64,000 bases of DNA from Isoptericola chiayiensis (lineage in GTDB: Bacteria > Actinomycetota > Actinomycetes > Actinomycetales > Cellulomonadaceae). Below the pieces are notes generated by a model that did no database searches, had not been told where the DNA came from, and saw only the letters and a program-made list of their open reading frames with translations. The stretch spans positions 248,001 to 312,000 of the forward strand of contig NZ_JABEZT010000002.1 in NCBI RefSeq assembly GCF_013149805.1, written 5' to 3'. Positions 42,167 to 50,866 of the stretch are shown here, piece after piece. Position numbers and translations under genes: made by a program. How positions within the stretch are numbered: position 1 is the first letter of the stretch; every line of letters starts with the position of its first letter.

Positions 42167-43264
42167 ATGGTCGCACCCCCTCGTCCCGACCGGATCACCG
42201 TCGCCCAGGCCGTCGAGCGCTACCTGTCTGCCGTGCGCGTCGAGACCGTGCGGGCAGTCCTCTCCCCCGCCACCGAACGGTCCTACGCACGCGACGTCGC
42301 CGAGCTCGCCGACCTGCTCGGCCCCGACCGTGTCCTGGACGACGTCACCGGCGAAGAGATCGACGACGCGCTGGTGCGCTACCAGGCCGGCCCGGACGGC
42401 CGCTACGCCGACCCCGCCGCGAAGCGTGGCCCCGGCCGCAGCACCGCGACCGTCAACCGGTTCCGGCAGTCCGTCACCCGGTTCTTCGCCCACGCCACGC
42501 GCCACTGCTGGGTCCAGGCCGACCCCATGCAGTGGGCGGCCCCGCCGGCCAAGGTCCGTGAGGCGCTGCGCACCGAGCGCACGGCGCTGTCCGCAGCCGC
42601 CGCCGAAGCCCTCCTCGACACCCTCCACGACGCCGGCACCACGCCGACCCGGACACCGACCCGGCACGACCAACGGCTCGCCGCCCGTGACCGCCTCGTC
42701 GTCGCCCTGCTCGTCGTGCTCGGCCCCCGCGTCTCGGAGCTCGTACGGACCGACGTCGCCGACCTGCTGCGCGAACCCGACCGGACCCGGTGGCGTATCA
42801 CCGGCAAGGGGGGCACCACACGCACCGTCGCGCTCAGCCCGCCGCTGGCCGCCGCCGTCGACCACTACCTGACCACGCTGCGGCCCCAGCTCGCCGCACG
42901 GCGCCCCGACGACCCCGACACGCGCCGCGCCCTGCTGCTGTCCTGGCGTGGACGACGCCTGGACACCCAGGCCGTGCGTGCCCTGCTGGCCCGAGCCGTG
43001 GCGCGCATGCCCGAGACGTACCGGCGCCCCACCACCCCCCACGCCCTGCGGCACACCACCGCCACCCTCCTCGTCGCCGACGGCTGGGACGTCAAGGTCG
43101 TCGCCGAGCTGCTCGGCCACACCTCCATCGCCACCACCGGCGTCTACCTCGACCGCATCGACGGAGAGCTCGCCGCAGCGATCCGCACCCACCCGCTCAG
43201 CGGCTCCCTGAGAGCGGAATCACCCGCGCCGCCAGGCGCGACGCCCTCGACGTCGCTACGGTGA
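42167..43264 (+). CDS. Tyrosine recombinase (Xer-like)
   Basis: A 365-residue recombinase with an N-terminal core-binding domain (about 10-120) and a catalytic domain carrying R (VLGPRVSELVRTDV), K (ITGKGGTTRTV), HxxR (PHALRHTTATLL), H (LLGHTSIATTG) and the tyrosine in GVYLDRID. It is longer than XerC/XerD (about 300). AAAGGAG lies 14-20 bases before the ATG, a rather long spacing. It begins 798 bases from the dif-like site, so it may act there or belong to an element that uses dif. Confidence 0.85.
   Translation: MVAPPRPDRITVAQAVERYLSAVRVETVRAVLSPATERSYARDVAELADLLGPDRVLDDVTGEEIDDALVRYQAGPDGRYADPAAKRGPGRSTATVNRFRQSVTRFFAHATRHCWVQADPMQWAAPPAKVREALRTERTALSAAAAEALLDTLHDAGTTPTRTPTRHDQRLAARDRLVVALLVVLGPRVSELVRTDVADLLREPDRTRWRITGKGGTTRTVALSPPLAAAVDHYLTTLRPQLAARRPDDPDTRRALLLSWRGRRLDTQAVRALLARAVARMPETYRRPTTPHALRHTTATLLVADGWDVKVVAELLGHTSIATTGVYLDRIDGELAAAIRTHPLSGSLRAESPAPPGATPSTSLR
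43257..43262 (+). promoter_or_regulatory. Leaderless-type -10 box (TACGGT) of the PLD gene
   Basis: TACGGT lies six bases before GTG 43269 and overlaps the recombinase stop codon. Confidence 0.4.
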
Positions 43265-43268
43265 GTGC

Positions 43269-44549
43269 GTGCCCGCGCGACGACGAAACTCCACCATCCC
43301 CGTCTCCGTCCAGGTCGACTGGCGCCGGGTCCGGCGCTTCGTCGGGCGTGCCGCCGCGCTCGCGGCCGCCGTCCCCCTCACGGCCGGCGCGGCCGTGATG
43401 ATCACCGACAAGGTCCGCGGCCAGCGCCACCCGCTCAACGCGACCTTCCCCACCGCCCGTCCCTCGACCACCGAGGTCGACGAGACACGCGCCACCGTCT
43501 ACACCTTCGGCGCGGACCTCTACGAGGACATGCTGGCCGCCATCGACGGCGCCCAGCACACCGTCTTCCTCGAGTCCTACATCTGGAAGGCCGACGAGAC
43601 CGGGGAACGGTTCAAGCAGGCCGTCGCCGACGCCGCCGCCCGCGGCGTGGACGTCTACGTCATCTACGATGGGTTCGCCAACCTCGTCGTCCCCCCGGCC
43701 TTCTACGTGTTCCCGCCGCAGGTACGGGTCCTGCGCTTCCCCGCGTTCCGCGCCGGCCTGCTCACCCTGCGCATCCGCAACTCCGGCCGGGACCACCGCA
43801 AGATCCTCGTCGTCGACGACGAGATCGCGTTCGTCGGCGGCTACAACATCGGCGCCCTGTACGCCACGCAGTGGCGCGACACCCACCTGCGGCTCGAGGG
43901 GCCGGCGGCGTGGGAGCTGCGCAACGCGTTCGTCGACTTCTGGAACCGCTGGCGCAACCCCCAGCTGCCCGTCCTGCAGGACGTCGGTGCCGAGCACTGG
44001 CAGCCCAGCCTGCGCGCCGCACGCAACGCCCCCAGCGACCTGGTGTTCCCCATCCGCGGCATCTACCTCGACGCCATCGACCGGGCCACCAGCCACATCT
44101 ACATCACCCAGGCGTACTTCATCCCCGACCGCGACATCCTCAACGGGCTGCTCGCCGCCGCCGCCCGCGGCGTCGACGTCCGCGTCCTGGTCCCCGAACG
44201 CTCCAACCACTCCCTGGCCGACTGGCTCGCCCGCGGCCGCTACACCAAGCTCCTGCGCGGCGGCGTGCGGATCATGCTCTACCAGGGCGCCATGGTGCAC
44301 GCCAAGACCGCCACCATCGACGGACGCTGGTCCACGGTCGGCACCGCCAACATCGACCGCCTCAGCCTCACCGGCAACTACGAGATCAACCTCGAGATCG
44401 TCGACCCCGGACTGGCCGCCGAGCTCGAGGACGTCTTCCGCATGGACGAGTCCAACGCCCGCGAGCTCACCTACCAGGAGTGGCAGGGACGCTCGCGGCT
44501 CAACAAGATCGCCGAGCGCGTCCTCGAACCCCTCGAGCCCCTGCTCTGA
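43269..44549 (+). CDS. Phospholipase D family / cardiolipin synthase-like protein
   Basis: A 426-residue protein with two HKD-type motifs: DHRKILVVDDEIAFVGGYN and VHAKTATIDGRWSTVGTANI. An N-terminal membrane or signal segment (about 22-45) is present. Cardiolipin synthases of this type join phosphatidylglycerol molecules; it could instead be another PLD transferase. The first motif is HxK with R between, as in the family. It starts four bases after the recombinase stop, with its own box. Confidence 0.85.
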   Translation: MPARRRNSTIPVSVQVDWRRVRRFVGRAAALAAAVPLTAGAAVMITDKVRGQRHPLNATFPTARPSTTEVDETRATVYTFGADLYEDMLAAIDGAQHTVFLESYIWKADETGERFKQAVADAAARGVDVYVIYDGFANLVVPPAFYVFPPQVRVLRFPAFRAGLLTLRIRNSGRDHRKILVVDDEIAFVGGYNIGALYATQWRDTHLRLEGPAAWELRNAFVDFWNRWRNPQLPVLQDVGAEHWQPSLRAARNAPSDLVFPIRGIYLDAIDRATSHIYITQAYFIPDRDILNGLLAAAARGVDVRVLVPERSNHSLADWLARGRYTKLLRGGVRIMLYQGAMVHAKTATIDGRWSTVGTANIDRLSLTGNYEINLEIVDPGLAAELEDVFRMDESNARELTYQEWQGRSRLNKIAERVLEPLEPLL

Positions 44550-44550
44550 G

Positions 44551-45204
44551 CTACGGGGTCCACGCCTCCCCCACGCGCGGGCGGCGGTACACGTACTCGC
44601 CACCCACGCGCGCCGTGTCCAGGAGCCGGTCCACCAGCCCCTGACCCGCGGTGCTCAGGATCGCGTCGTGCACCGGGACCACGGACCGGGCGCCGGCGGC
44701 CCGGGCGGCGTCCATGGCGTCGGCGAGCCGCAGCCAGGGCGCGGCGACGGGCAGGAGCAGCACGTCGAGGTCCCGGCCGGGGACGTCGAGGCTGTCGCCG
44801 GGGTGGTGGACGGTCGTGCCGTCCAGCTCCACGGTGTAGGTCCGGTTGGCGATGACGGGGACGTCGGGGTGGATCACCGCGTGCCGGCCGCCGCCGACCT
44901 CGACCTGGGCGGCGCCGAGCCGCAGGATGTCGCCGGGTTCGACGGCGTGCTTGCGGTGTGCGTCGACGTCGTCGAGGAGGTCCAGGGCCCCGGCCGGACC
45001 CCAGACGTCGAGGTCGGGGTCGGCGTGCAGCGCCGCGGTGACGTGCTCGACGTCGAGGTGGTCGGGATGCTGATGGGTGAGGAGAACGGCCGTGGCGCCG
45101 TGGAGGGCCGACGCGACGTCGGAGAACCCCCCGGGGTCGACGACGACGCGTGTCGTGGTGCTGTCGAGCCGGACGCAGGCGTGCCCGTGGGACGTCAGCC
45201 GCAC
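44551..45204 (-). CDS. MBL-fold metallo-hydrolase
   Basis: A 217-residue metallo-beta-lactamase-fold protein: LTHQHPDHLDVEHVTAAL carries the HxHxDH-like metal motif (here HQHPDH), HHPGDSLDVPGRDLDVLLLP the second metal aspartate, and VVPVHDAIL a late histidine. It resembles UlaG-like hydrolases; substrate unknown. GTG 45204 starts two bases after the MerR gene stop, so the two are probably co-transcribed. It converges on the PLD gene with one base between the stops. Confidence 0.84.
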   Translation of the reverse strand: MRLTSHGHACVRLDSTTTRVVVDPGGFSDVASALHGATAVLLTHQHPDHLDVEHVTAALHADPDLDVWGPAGALDLLDDVDAHRKHAVEPGDILRLGAAQVEVGGGRHAVIHPDVPVIANRTYTVELDGTTVHHPGDSLDVPGRDLDVLLLPVAAPWLRLADAMDAARAAGARSVVPVHDAILSTAGQGLVDRLLDTARVGGEYVYRRPRVGEAWTP

Positions 45205-45206
45205 GG

Positions 45207-45800
45207 TCAGCCGGCGTGACGTGCGCGGCGACGGGCCGCGAGCTCGTCACCGGCGCGCAGCGTGTCCGTCTCGTCGTCCTCGTCGTCGAGGGACTCGGTG
45301 GGCATCTGCGACAGGGTGCCCTCGATCTCGCGCCAGACGCGGCCCACGGCGATGCCGAAGACGCCCTGGCCGCCCTGGACGAGGTCGACGACCTCGTCGG
45401 GCGAGGTGCACTCGTAGACGGAGGCGCCGTCGCTCATGAGGGTGATCTGCGCGAGGTCGTCGACGCCACGCTCGCGCAGGTGGGTGACGGCGCTGCGGAT
45501 CTGCTGCAACGAGACGCCGGTGTCGAGCAGGCGCTTGACGATCTTGAGCACGAGTACGTCGCGGAAGCTGTACAGCCGGTGCGTCCCGGACCCGGTGGCG
45601 GCACGGATGGACGGTTCGACCAGGCCGGTGCGGGCCCAGTAGTCGAGCTGGCGGTAGGTGATGCCGACGACGCGGCACGCCGTCGTCCCGCGGTAGCCGG
45701 TCCCGGAGTCCTGCTCGGTGAGGTCCTCACCGAAGAGGAGCCCTTGCGCGCCGACGGGTGCCGGCCCGGCCTGGGCGCTTGCCTCGCCCCTGCTGTCCAC
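45207..45800 (-). CDS. MerR family regulator (Rv1830-like)
   Basis: A 197-residue regulator: GTTACRVVGITYRQLDYWAR and THRLYSFRDVLVLKIVKRLL form the MerR winged helix, SLQQIRSAVTHLRERG the dimer helix, and the acidic tail follows. GTG 45800 has GGGAGGA three bases upstream, a strong site; the longer frame upstream is not needed. It is the last member of the GarA-FtsR-DUF151-MerR cluster seen in mycobacteria (Rv1827-Rv1830). Confidence 0.88.
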   Translation of the reverse strand: MDSRGEASAQAGPAPVGAQGLLFGEDLTEQDSGTGYRGTTACRVVGITYRQLDYWARTGLVEPSIRAATGSGTHRLYSFRDVLVLKIVKRLLDTGVSLQQIRSAVTHLRERGVDDLAQITLMSDGASVYECTSPDEVVDLVQGGQGVFGIAVGRVWREIEGTLSQMPTESLDDEDDETDTLRAGDELAARRRARHAG

Positions 45801-45982
45801 TGTTCCTCCCGAGATGTCACTTCCACGCTGGGTCGGCCCCTGCGGGCCGTCGACGACGTTCCGCACGGCGGCGTCGGCGACTCGGACCGGCGCTCGAGCC
45901 GGGGCGTGGCGATCTCGACCCTGACCCCTGGTGGAGGGGTCCGCTCCAGGGTACGCCCGCGGGGTGCGGTTTCACCTGAGGC

Positions 45983-46522
45983 TCACGGCGGTGTGTCGTC
46001 GACGTCGGGCTCGTGCGGTCCCCCTGGAGCGGTGAAGTCCTCGGCGGTGGCGTGGTCGAGGAAGTCGCGGAACCGTTCCATCTCGCGTTGCTGGGTGTTG
46101 TCGACGACCTCGACCCCCGCGGCGGCCACGATCTCCGCCGAGCACAGGACCGGGCTGCCGGTCCGGACGGCCAGGGCGATGGCGTCCGAGGCGCGCGAGT
46201 CGAGCCGCACGCCGGTGGACAGCACCAGCTCGGCGAAGAACACCCCGCCGTCCAGGGCGACGATCTCGACGCGGTCCAGACCGACACCGACGGCCTCGAG
46301 CAGGTCGCGCAGGAGGTCGTGCGTCATGGGGCGGGGGGTGGCGACCCCCGCCTGGGCCATGGCGATGGCAGAGGCCTCGCGAGCCCCGATCACGATCGGG
46401 ACGGCGAGCTCGGCGGCGGCGTCGAGCAGCAGGACCACGATCTCCTGGTCCTGCTGCTGCTGGCGCACCCCGACGACGTCGACCGGCACCATCGGGGCGT
46501 CCGCCCCCTCCTCGGCTCCCAC
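45983..46522 (-). CDS. DUF151 / bifunctional nuclease family protein
   Basis: A 179-residue member of the bifunctional nuclease family: VLLLDAAAELAVPIVIGARE, MTHDLLRDLLEAVGVGLDRV and LSTGVRLDSRASDAIALAVR are family hallmarks. Plant relatives cleave RNA and DNA; the bacterial role is unknown. TAGCGT (46535-46530) lies seven bases before the GTG start, so it has its own leaderless promoter inside the cluster. Confidence 0.88.
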   Translation of the reverse strand: MGAEEGADAPMVPVDVVGVRQQQQDQEIVVLLLDAAAELAVPIVIGAREASAIAMAQAGVATPRPMTHDLLRDLLEAVGVGLDRVEIVALDGGVFFAELVLSTGVRLDSRASDAIALAVRTGSPVLCSAEIVAAAGVEVVDNTQQREMERFRDFLDHATAEDFTAPGGPHEPDVDDTPP

Positions 46523-46529
46523 GCGATCC

Positions 46530-46535
46530 ACGCTA
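46530..46535 (-). promoter_or_regulatory. Leaderless-type -10 box (TAGCGT) of the DUF151 gene
   Basis: TAGCGT on the minus strand lies seven bases before the GTG start at 46522. Confidence 0.5.
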
Positions 46536-46566
46536 CGACGGCGGCCGCCGTCCCGCGCTGGGAAGT

Positions 46567-47316
46567 TCAGCCGAGCTCGGCGGTGCCCTGCCGGATCCAG
46601 GTGCTGTGCAGGCGGGCGAGCAGGTCTCCCAGGTCGTCGGCGATCTCGGCGGCCTGCGCCCGGCCGGCGGCGGTCTGCTGGCTGCGGTAGGGCGCCACGA
46701 CCTGGTCGACCAGCCCGACGTGGCGGTCGGCGGCGGACCGCAACGGGCGCAGGTGCCGCGGTTCGATGCCGTGCTCGGCCAGGCGCACGACGAGGCGGAC
46801 GACGTCGGGTGCGGACGCGTCGAGGAAGCCGTCGACGGGGCGCAGCACCCCGGCGGCGACGAGGTCGCGCACCAGGTCGGTGGACGTCGAGGTCGCCTCG
46901 GCCACGGAGTCCACGGTCCACCGGCGTCGTTCACCGGCCCCGGGGTGGCCGGAAGCGGTTCCGGCGAGGCGCGGCGAGGGCCCGGGGGCGGCCTCGCCGG
47001 CGTCCATCGCGGCGAGGCGTTCCTTGATGACCTTCAAAGGCAGGTAGGAGTCGCGCTGCTCGGCCAGGACGAACCGGAGACGCTCCAGGTCGGAGGCGCT
47101 GTACTGGCGGTAGCCGGCGGCGGTCCGGACCGGCGTGATCAGCCCCTGCTCCTCGAGGAAGCGCAGCTTGGAGTGCGACACCGCGGGGAAGTCGTCCCGC
47201 AGACGGGCCAGCACCTCGGAGATCCGCATCGACGGGTGCCGGGAGATGCCCCGGGGCCACGGCTCGGCCGTCTCGCCCGGCCCGGGAGCGGGCGCCGCCC
47301 CGGATGCGGCGGTCAC
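46567..47316 (-). CDS. ftsR: MerR family regulator FtsR-like
   Basis: A 249-residue regulator with an N-terminal MerR domain (about 30-105; SHSKLRFLEEQGLITPVRTA and YRQYSASDLERLRFVLAEQR) and a second helical domain to about 235. The orthologue in Corynebacterium (FtsR) activates ftsZ; Rv1828 is the mycobacterial counterpart. It overlaps the FHA gene by GTGA and is thus coupled to it. Confidence 0.85.
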   Translation of the reverse strand: MTAASGAAPAPGPGETAEPWPRGISRHPSMRISEVLARLRDDFPAVSHSKLRFLEEQGLITPVRTAAGYRQYSASDLERLRFVLAEQRDSYLPLKVIKERLAAMDAGEAAPGPSPRLAGTASGHPGAGERRRWTVDSVAEATSTSTDLVRDLVAAGVLRPVDGFLDASAPDVVRLVVRLAEHGIEPRHLRPLRSAADRHVGLVDQVVAPYRSQQTAAGRAQAAEIADDLGDLLARLHSTWIRQGTAELG

Positions 47317-47789
47317 GACGCCGGTGCCTGCGGGTCCTGCGGCGCCTGGGGACTCGCGTGGAACGACATGCGGAACTTGCCGATCTGCACCTCGTCACCG
47401 GTGTGCAGCACCACGGCGTCGATGCGGTCGCGGTTGACGTAGGTGCCGTTGAGCGAGCCGATGTCCCGCACGACGAACCGGTCGCCGTCGCGCTGGAACT
47501 CGGCGTGCTTGCGCGAGACGGTGACGTCGTCCAGGAAGATGTCGGCCCGTTCGCTGCGGCCGGCCACGGTCCGGTCCTGGTCGAGCAGGAAGCGTTCGCC
47601 GACGGCGCCCGATCCGTACTGGACGACGAGCAGGGCCGAGTGGCGCGGCAGCGCCGAGACCGCAGCGGCTTCCTCGGCGGTCAGCGGGATGCGCGGCGTC
47701 TGCTCCTCCCCGGAGGCAGCGACCCTGCCCAGGTGCGCCGTCGTGTCGACTCCTGCCTCGCGCGGCGGGAGTGCGCGGGGGTCCGTCAT
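47313..47789 (-). CDS. garA: FHA-domain regulator GarA/OdhI
   Basis: A 158-residue protein with an N-terminal tail and one FHA domain (about 65-145; TVAGRSERADIFLDDVTVSR, KHAEF, GSLNGTYVNRDRI). GarA/OdhI proteins inhibit 2-oxoglutarate dehydrogenase and control glutamate metabolism, and are switched off by Ser/Thr kinase phosphorylation of an N-terminal ETT motif. Here the only candidate is DTT at residues 15-17. AGGAGG precedes the ATG. No gcvH gene precedes it, unlike mycobacteria. Confidence 0.9.
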   Translation of the reverse strand: MTDPRALPPREAGVDTTAHLGRVAASGEEQTPRIPLTAEEAAAVSALPRHSALLVVQYGSGAVGERFLLDQDRTVAGRSERADIFLDDVTVSRKHAEFQRDGDRFVVRDIGSLNGTYVNRDRIDAVVLHTGDEVQIGKFRMSFHASPQAPQDPQAPAS

Positions 47790-47892
47790 CAGTCCTCCTG
47801 CTGGATCGAGCCTTCGACGTGCGCCGTCGTCCGTTCAACCTACCCCGTGACCAGCCGCCGCGGGAAGCCACGACCACCGTGGTCGGGACGAT

Positions 47893-48969
47893 TCATCCCT
47901 CCGGGGGCTGCGGCGTCGCGTACTGCGGTTCGGCGGGCTCGCGCACGGCCGTCACCTCGACCTGCTCGTGGTCCGTCGTGGTCGCCTGGGCGCCGGCGGT
48001 CCGCACCGTGGCCAGCGCGCCGCCGGGGATCTCCAGCGCCGGGTTGAGCGTGTCGGGGTCCCCGATGACGGTCCACCGGTACGGCGAGTCCAGCGCCTGA
48101 CCGTCCACGGTCACGCCCTGCTCGGAGTCGAGGAACCAGGTCGAGGTCACCAGCCGGACGTCGTTGAGCTCGACCACCTCCGCGCCCGCGTTGCGCAGCT
48201 CCTCGAGCACGTTGAACAGCTTGGCGGCGTCCAGCAACCCGTCCGGGTCCCGGATCGTGATCTCCAGCCCTGGTCCGACGGCGGGCAGCCGGCCGGACAG
48301 GATCCCCTCGGCCGACGCCCGCTCCTCCGCGAGGTCGACGGCGGCCTGGGCCTGCCCGCTGCCCGACTGCAGCTCGTCGCGCGTGCGGGACAGCTCGGCG
48401 ACCTCGTCCTCGAGCTGCTCGGCGCGCTGGGTGACCTCGTCCAGCAGCCGGACCAGGTCGTCCTGGCGCGCCGAGGTCAGCGGGTCCTGCGCGGACTGCT
48501 GCACCTGCACGACCAGGGCGAACCCCAGCGCGGCGCACAGCAGGGCCGCCAGCAGCTGCGACCGGTTCAGCCGCGGGCGCATGGTCCGGCGGAGCGCACT
48601 CCACCCGGTGGCGGGCGGGGCCGGGGCTTCCGGCTCCCGCTCGTCCGCGACGTCGGCCGGCGGCGCGTCCGACGCCTCGGCCCCGGGCATCGCCTCGGAC
48701 TCCGACTCATCCACGGTGGTCGACCCGGCGACGTCGACCGGCTCCGGCGTCGACCCGCCGTCCTGACCGGTGTCCTCGCCGGCGTCCGTGCCAGGACTCG
48801 CACCGGTCGCCGGGTCCGACAGCTCGGTCACCGGCACCGACAGGTCCAGCGGGTCGACCGGCGAGTCCTGCCCGCCCGCGGACCCGGCCAGCTCGTCGGA
48901 CGGACGCCGCTGCTCACCGTCCTCGGGCTCCGGGCCCACGGGACCGTCCTTCTCGTCAGCCATCGTCAC
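47893..48969 (-). CDS. DUF881 family membrane protein
   Basis: A 358-residue protein with a long acidic, disordered N-terminal tail (about 1-120; rich in D, E, P), one membrane segment (about 138-158), a coiled coil (LLDEVTQRAEQLEDEVAELS) and the extracytoplasmic DUF881 domain (GPGLEITIRDPDGLLD, WTVIGDPDTLNPALEIPGG). Function unknown; conserved with Sbp and a second DUF881 gene next to pgsA. The GTG start overlaps the sbp stop (GTGA). Confidence 0.87.
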   Translation of the reverse strand: MTMADEKDGPVGPEPEDGEQRRPSDELAGSAGGQDSPVDPLDLSVPVTELSDPATGASPGTDAGEDTGQDGGSTPEPVDVAGSTTVDESESEAMPGAEASDAPPADVADEREPEAPAPPATGWSALRRTMRPRLNRSQLLAALLCAALGFALVVQVQQSAQDPLTSARQDDLVRLLDEVTQRAEQLEDEVAELSRTRDELQSGSGQAQAAVDLAEERASAEGILSGRLPAVGPGLEITIRDPDGLLDAAKLFNVLEELRNAGAEVVELNDVRLVTSTWFLDSEQGVTVDGQALDSPYRWTVIGDPDTLNPALEIPGGALATVRTAGAQATTTDHEQVEVTAVREPAEPQYATPQPPEG

Positions 48970-49298
48970 GCCTTGAACAGGTGTCGACGGATCGCGGCGG
49001 CGTTCGAGAAGATCCGGATGCCCAGCACCACCACCACGGCGGTCGACAGCTGCGAACCGACACCCAGCTGGTCGCCGAGGAACACGATGAACGCCGCCAC
49101 CAGCACGTTCGACAGGAACGACACGACGAACACCTTGTCGTCGAACAGGCCGTCCAGCTTCGCCCGCAACCCCCCGAACAAGGCGTCCAGCGCGGCCACC
49201 ACCGCGATCGGCAGGTACGGCTGCAACGCCACCGGCACGGTGGGCTGCAGCACCAGACCGGCGACCACGCCGATCACGAGCCCGACGACGGCGATCAT
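48966..49298 (-). CDS. sbp: Small basic protein Sbp (DUF1290)
   Basis: A 110-residue membrane protein with three hydrophobic segments and the family sequence YLPIAVVAALDALFGGLRAK followed by FVVSFLSNVLVAAFIVFLGD. The role is unknown; related genes lie near cell-division genes in Firmicutes. ATG 49298 overlaps the stop of the upstream DUF881 gene (ATGA). The tight DUF881-Sbp-DUF881 overlaps suggest a stoichiometric membrane complex. Confidence 0.9.
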   Translation of the reverse strand: MIAVVGLVIGVVAGLVLQPTVPVALQPYLPIAVVAALDALFGGLRAKLDGLFDDKVFVVSFLSNVLVAAFIVFLGDQLGVGSQLSTAVVVVLGIRIFSNAAAIRRHLFKA

Positions 49299-50155
49299 GG
49301 GTTCTCCTCCTGGCTCACGTTCTCCTCGTCCCCCTCCGCGGGTTCGGCGTACCGCAGCTGGTTGCCGACGCTCGGCAGCACCAGCTCGTCCGCCGTCTCC
49401 ATCGTGGTCTCGATACCCCACAGGTCTGCCAGCAGCCGCACGTCCGCCGGCACGCCCGTGCGAGCGTATTCGGTCTGCATCTGCTCCGGGTCACCGATCG
49501 CCGCGATCTCGTACGACGGCCCCGGCAACGGCACCAGGTCGACCATGATCGCAGCACCCGCGTGCCGGATGGCGGACAACGACGTCAACCGCTGCCCCCC
49601 GACGCTGATCGCCTCGGCGCCCGAGGCCCACAACGCGTTGACCACCGTCTGCAGGTCCGTGGCCTGCACCCGCACGTCCGACGGCGCCACCCCCTCGGCC
49701 ACCTCCGTCGCGTCGCTCATCGTCACCACCAGACCCGGACCGGACACCGGCACCGCCCCCGTCACCACCGCGTCCAGGCGCACCTGCTCGACCAGCTCCG
49801 AGTCACCCGCACCCAGGGCGCGTTCCTGCAGCGCCGCGACCTCCTCGCTCAACGCCGCCGACTCCGCCCGCAACGCGTCCACCTCGGCCTGCCGGTCCTC
49901 GATCTGCGTCTCCAGCAGCGTCCGCGCCGACACACCCTCCGCCGGCGCTCGCAGCTGCTGCGCGGCCGTGACGGTCATCAGCCCGAGCAGCACCGCGACG
50001 AGAGCCAGCAGGAGGACCCCGGCGCCCCGGCGGTCCCCCTCACCCGCGGCCCGCCGTCGTGCCGCGTCCGCGTACCCCGGGTCCAGGGGCCGTTCCATGA
50101 CCTCGACCAGCAGGGTCATCGACTCGTCCGGTCGCCGCTTCGTCGGGGCGGTCAC
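49295..50155 (-). CDS. DUF881 family membrane protein
   Basis: A 286-residue protein with a short cytoplasmic N-terminus, one membrane segment (about 46-64; VLLLALVAVLLGLMTVTAA), a coiled coil (about 80-112) and the DUF881 domain (VSGPGLVVTMSDATE, YEIAAIGDPEQMQTEYAR). The upstream pgsA stop overlaps its start by four bases (GTGA). Function unknown; its neighbours are another DUF881 protein and Sbp. Confidence 0.88.
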   Translation of the reverse strand: MTAPTKRRPDESMTLLVEVMERPLDPGYADAARRRAAGEGDRRGAGVLLLALVAVLLGLMTVTAAQQLRAPAEGVSARTLLETQIEDRQAEVDALRAESAALSEEVAALQERALGAGDSELVEQVRLDAVVTGAVPVSGPGLVVTMSDATEVAEGVAPSDVRVQATDLQTVVNALWASGAEAISVGGQRLTSLSAIRHAGAAIMVDLVPLPGPSYEIAAIGDPEQMQTEYARTGVPADVRLLADLWGIETTMETADELVLPSVGNQLRYAEPAEGDEENVSQEENP

Positions 50156-50760
50156 CCGTCACCCCCTTCGTCCTCGCTCGGTTCAGCACGCACCAGCCGC
50201 CGCGCCTGCGCGACGTACTGCAGGCCGGCCAGCCAGTACAGCCCCACACCCCACCACGTGAACGCCCAGCCCACGACCTGCGCCACCGGACCCACCGCGC
50301 CCGGCATCTGCGCCAGCAGCAGCAGCGGGAACGCGTACAGCAGGGCGAAGGTCCCCGCCTTGCCCACGAAGCCGACCTGCAGCGGACCGTACCCGCGCCG
50401 CGCCAGGTACGGGACCAGGCACGCCAGCATCACGTCCCGCGCCACCACGACCACCAGCACCCACAGCGGCACCACGCCCCGCCACGCCAGCCCGACCAGC
50501 GTCACCACGATGAACAACCGGTCCGCCGCCGGGTCCAGCAGCTGACCCAGCTTCGTGACCTGGTCCAGGCGACGCGCCAGGTACCCGTCCAACCAGTCCG
50601 ACACACCCGAGACCGCCAGCACCAGCAGCGCCCACACGTCCTGCCCGGTGGTGATCAGCACCGCGAACACCGGCACCAACGCCAGCCGCGCCATGCTCAG
50701 CACGTTCGGGACCGTCCACACGGCCGAGCGCACCTGCCGACCTGCCTGCACGTCCACCAC
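50152..50760 (-). CDS. pgsA: CDP-alcohol phosphatidyltransferase (PgsA-like)
   Basis: A 202-residue integral membrane enzyme that joins a CDP-diacylglycerol lipid to an alcohol, probably glycerol phosphate. The signature is SDWLDGYLARRLDQVTKLGQ followed by LLDPAADRL (DGxxARxxxxxxxxGxxxDxxxD). Five or six membrane segments follow. The start is uncertain: GTG 50760 gives a normal N-terminus (VPNVLSMARLALVPVFAVLI soon after). An in-frame GTG at 50811 lies upstream of a TAGGAT box that would initiate transcription downstream of it. Confidence 0.87.
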   Translation of the reverse strand: MVDVQAGRQVRSAVWTVPNVLSMARLALVPVFAVLITTGQDVWALLVLAVSGVSDWLDGYLARRLDQVTKLGQLLDPAADRLFIVVTLVGLAWRGVVPLWVLVVVVARDVMLACLVPYLARRGYGPLQVGFVGKAGTFALLYAFPLLLLAQMPGAVGPVAQVVGWAFTWWGVGLYWLAGLQYVAQARRLVRAEPSEDEGGDG

Positions 50761-50866
50761 CCGCGTCCGGATCCACTGCCCCGCACATCCTACGCAGTGC
50801 CGCGAACCCACCGGACGCAGTGGGCAAGGTCACCGCCCGCACCCTGGCCCCACGCCCCAGGCCGCG

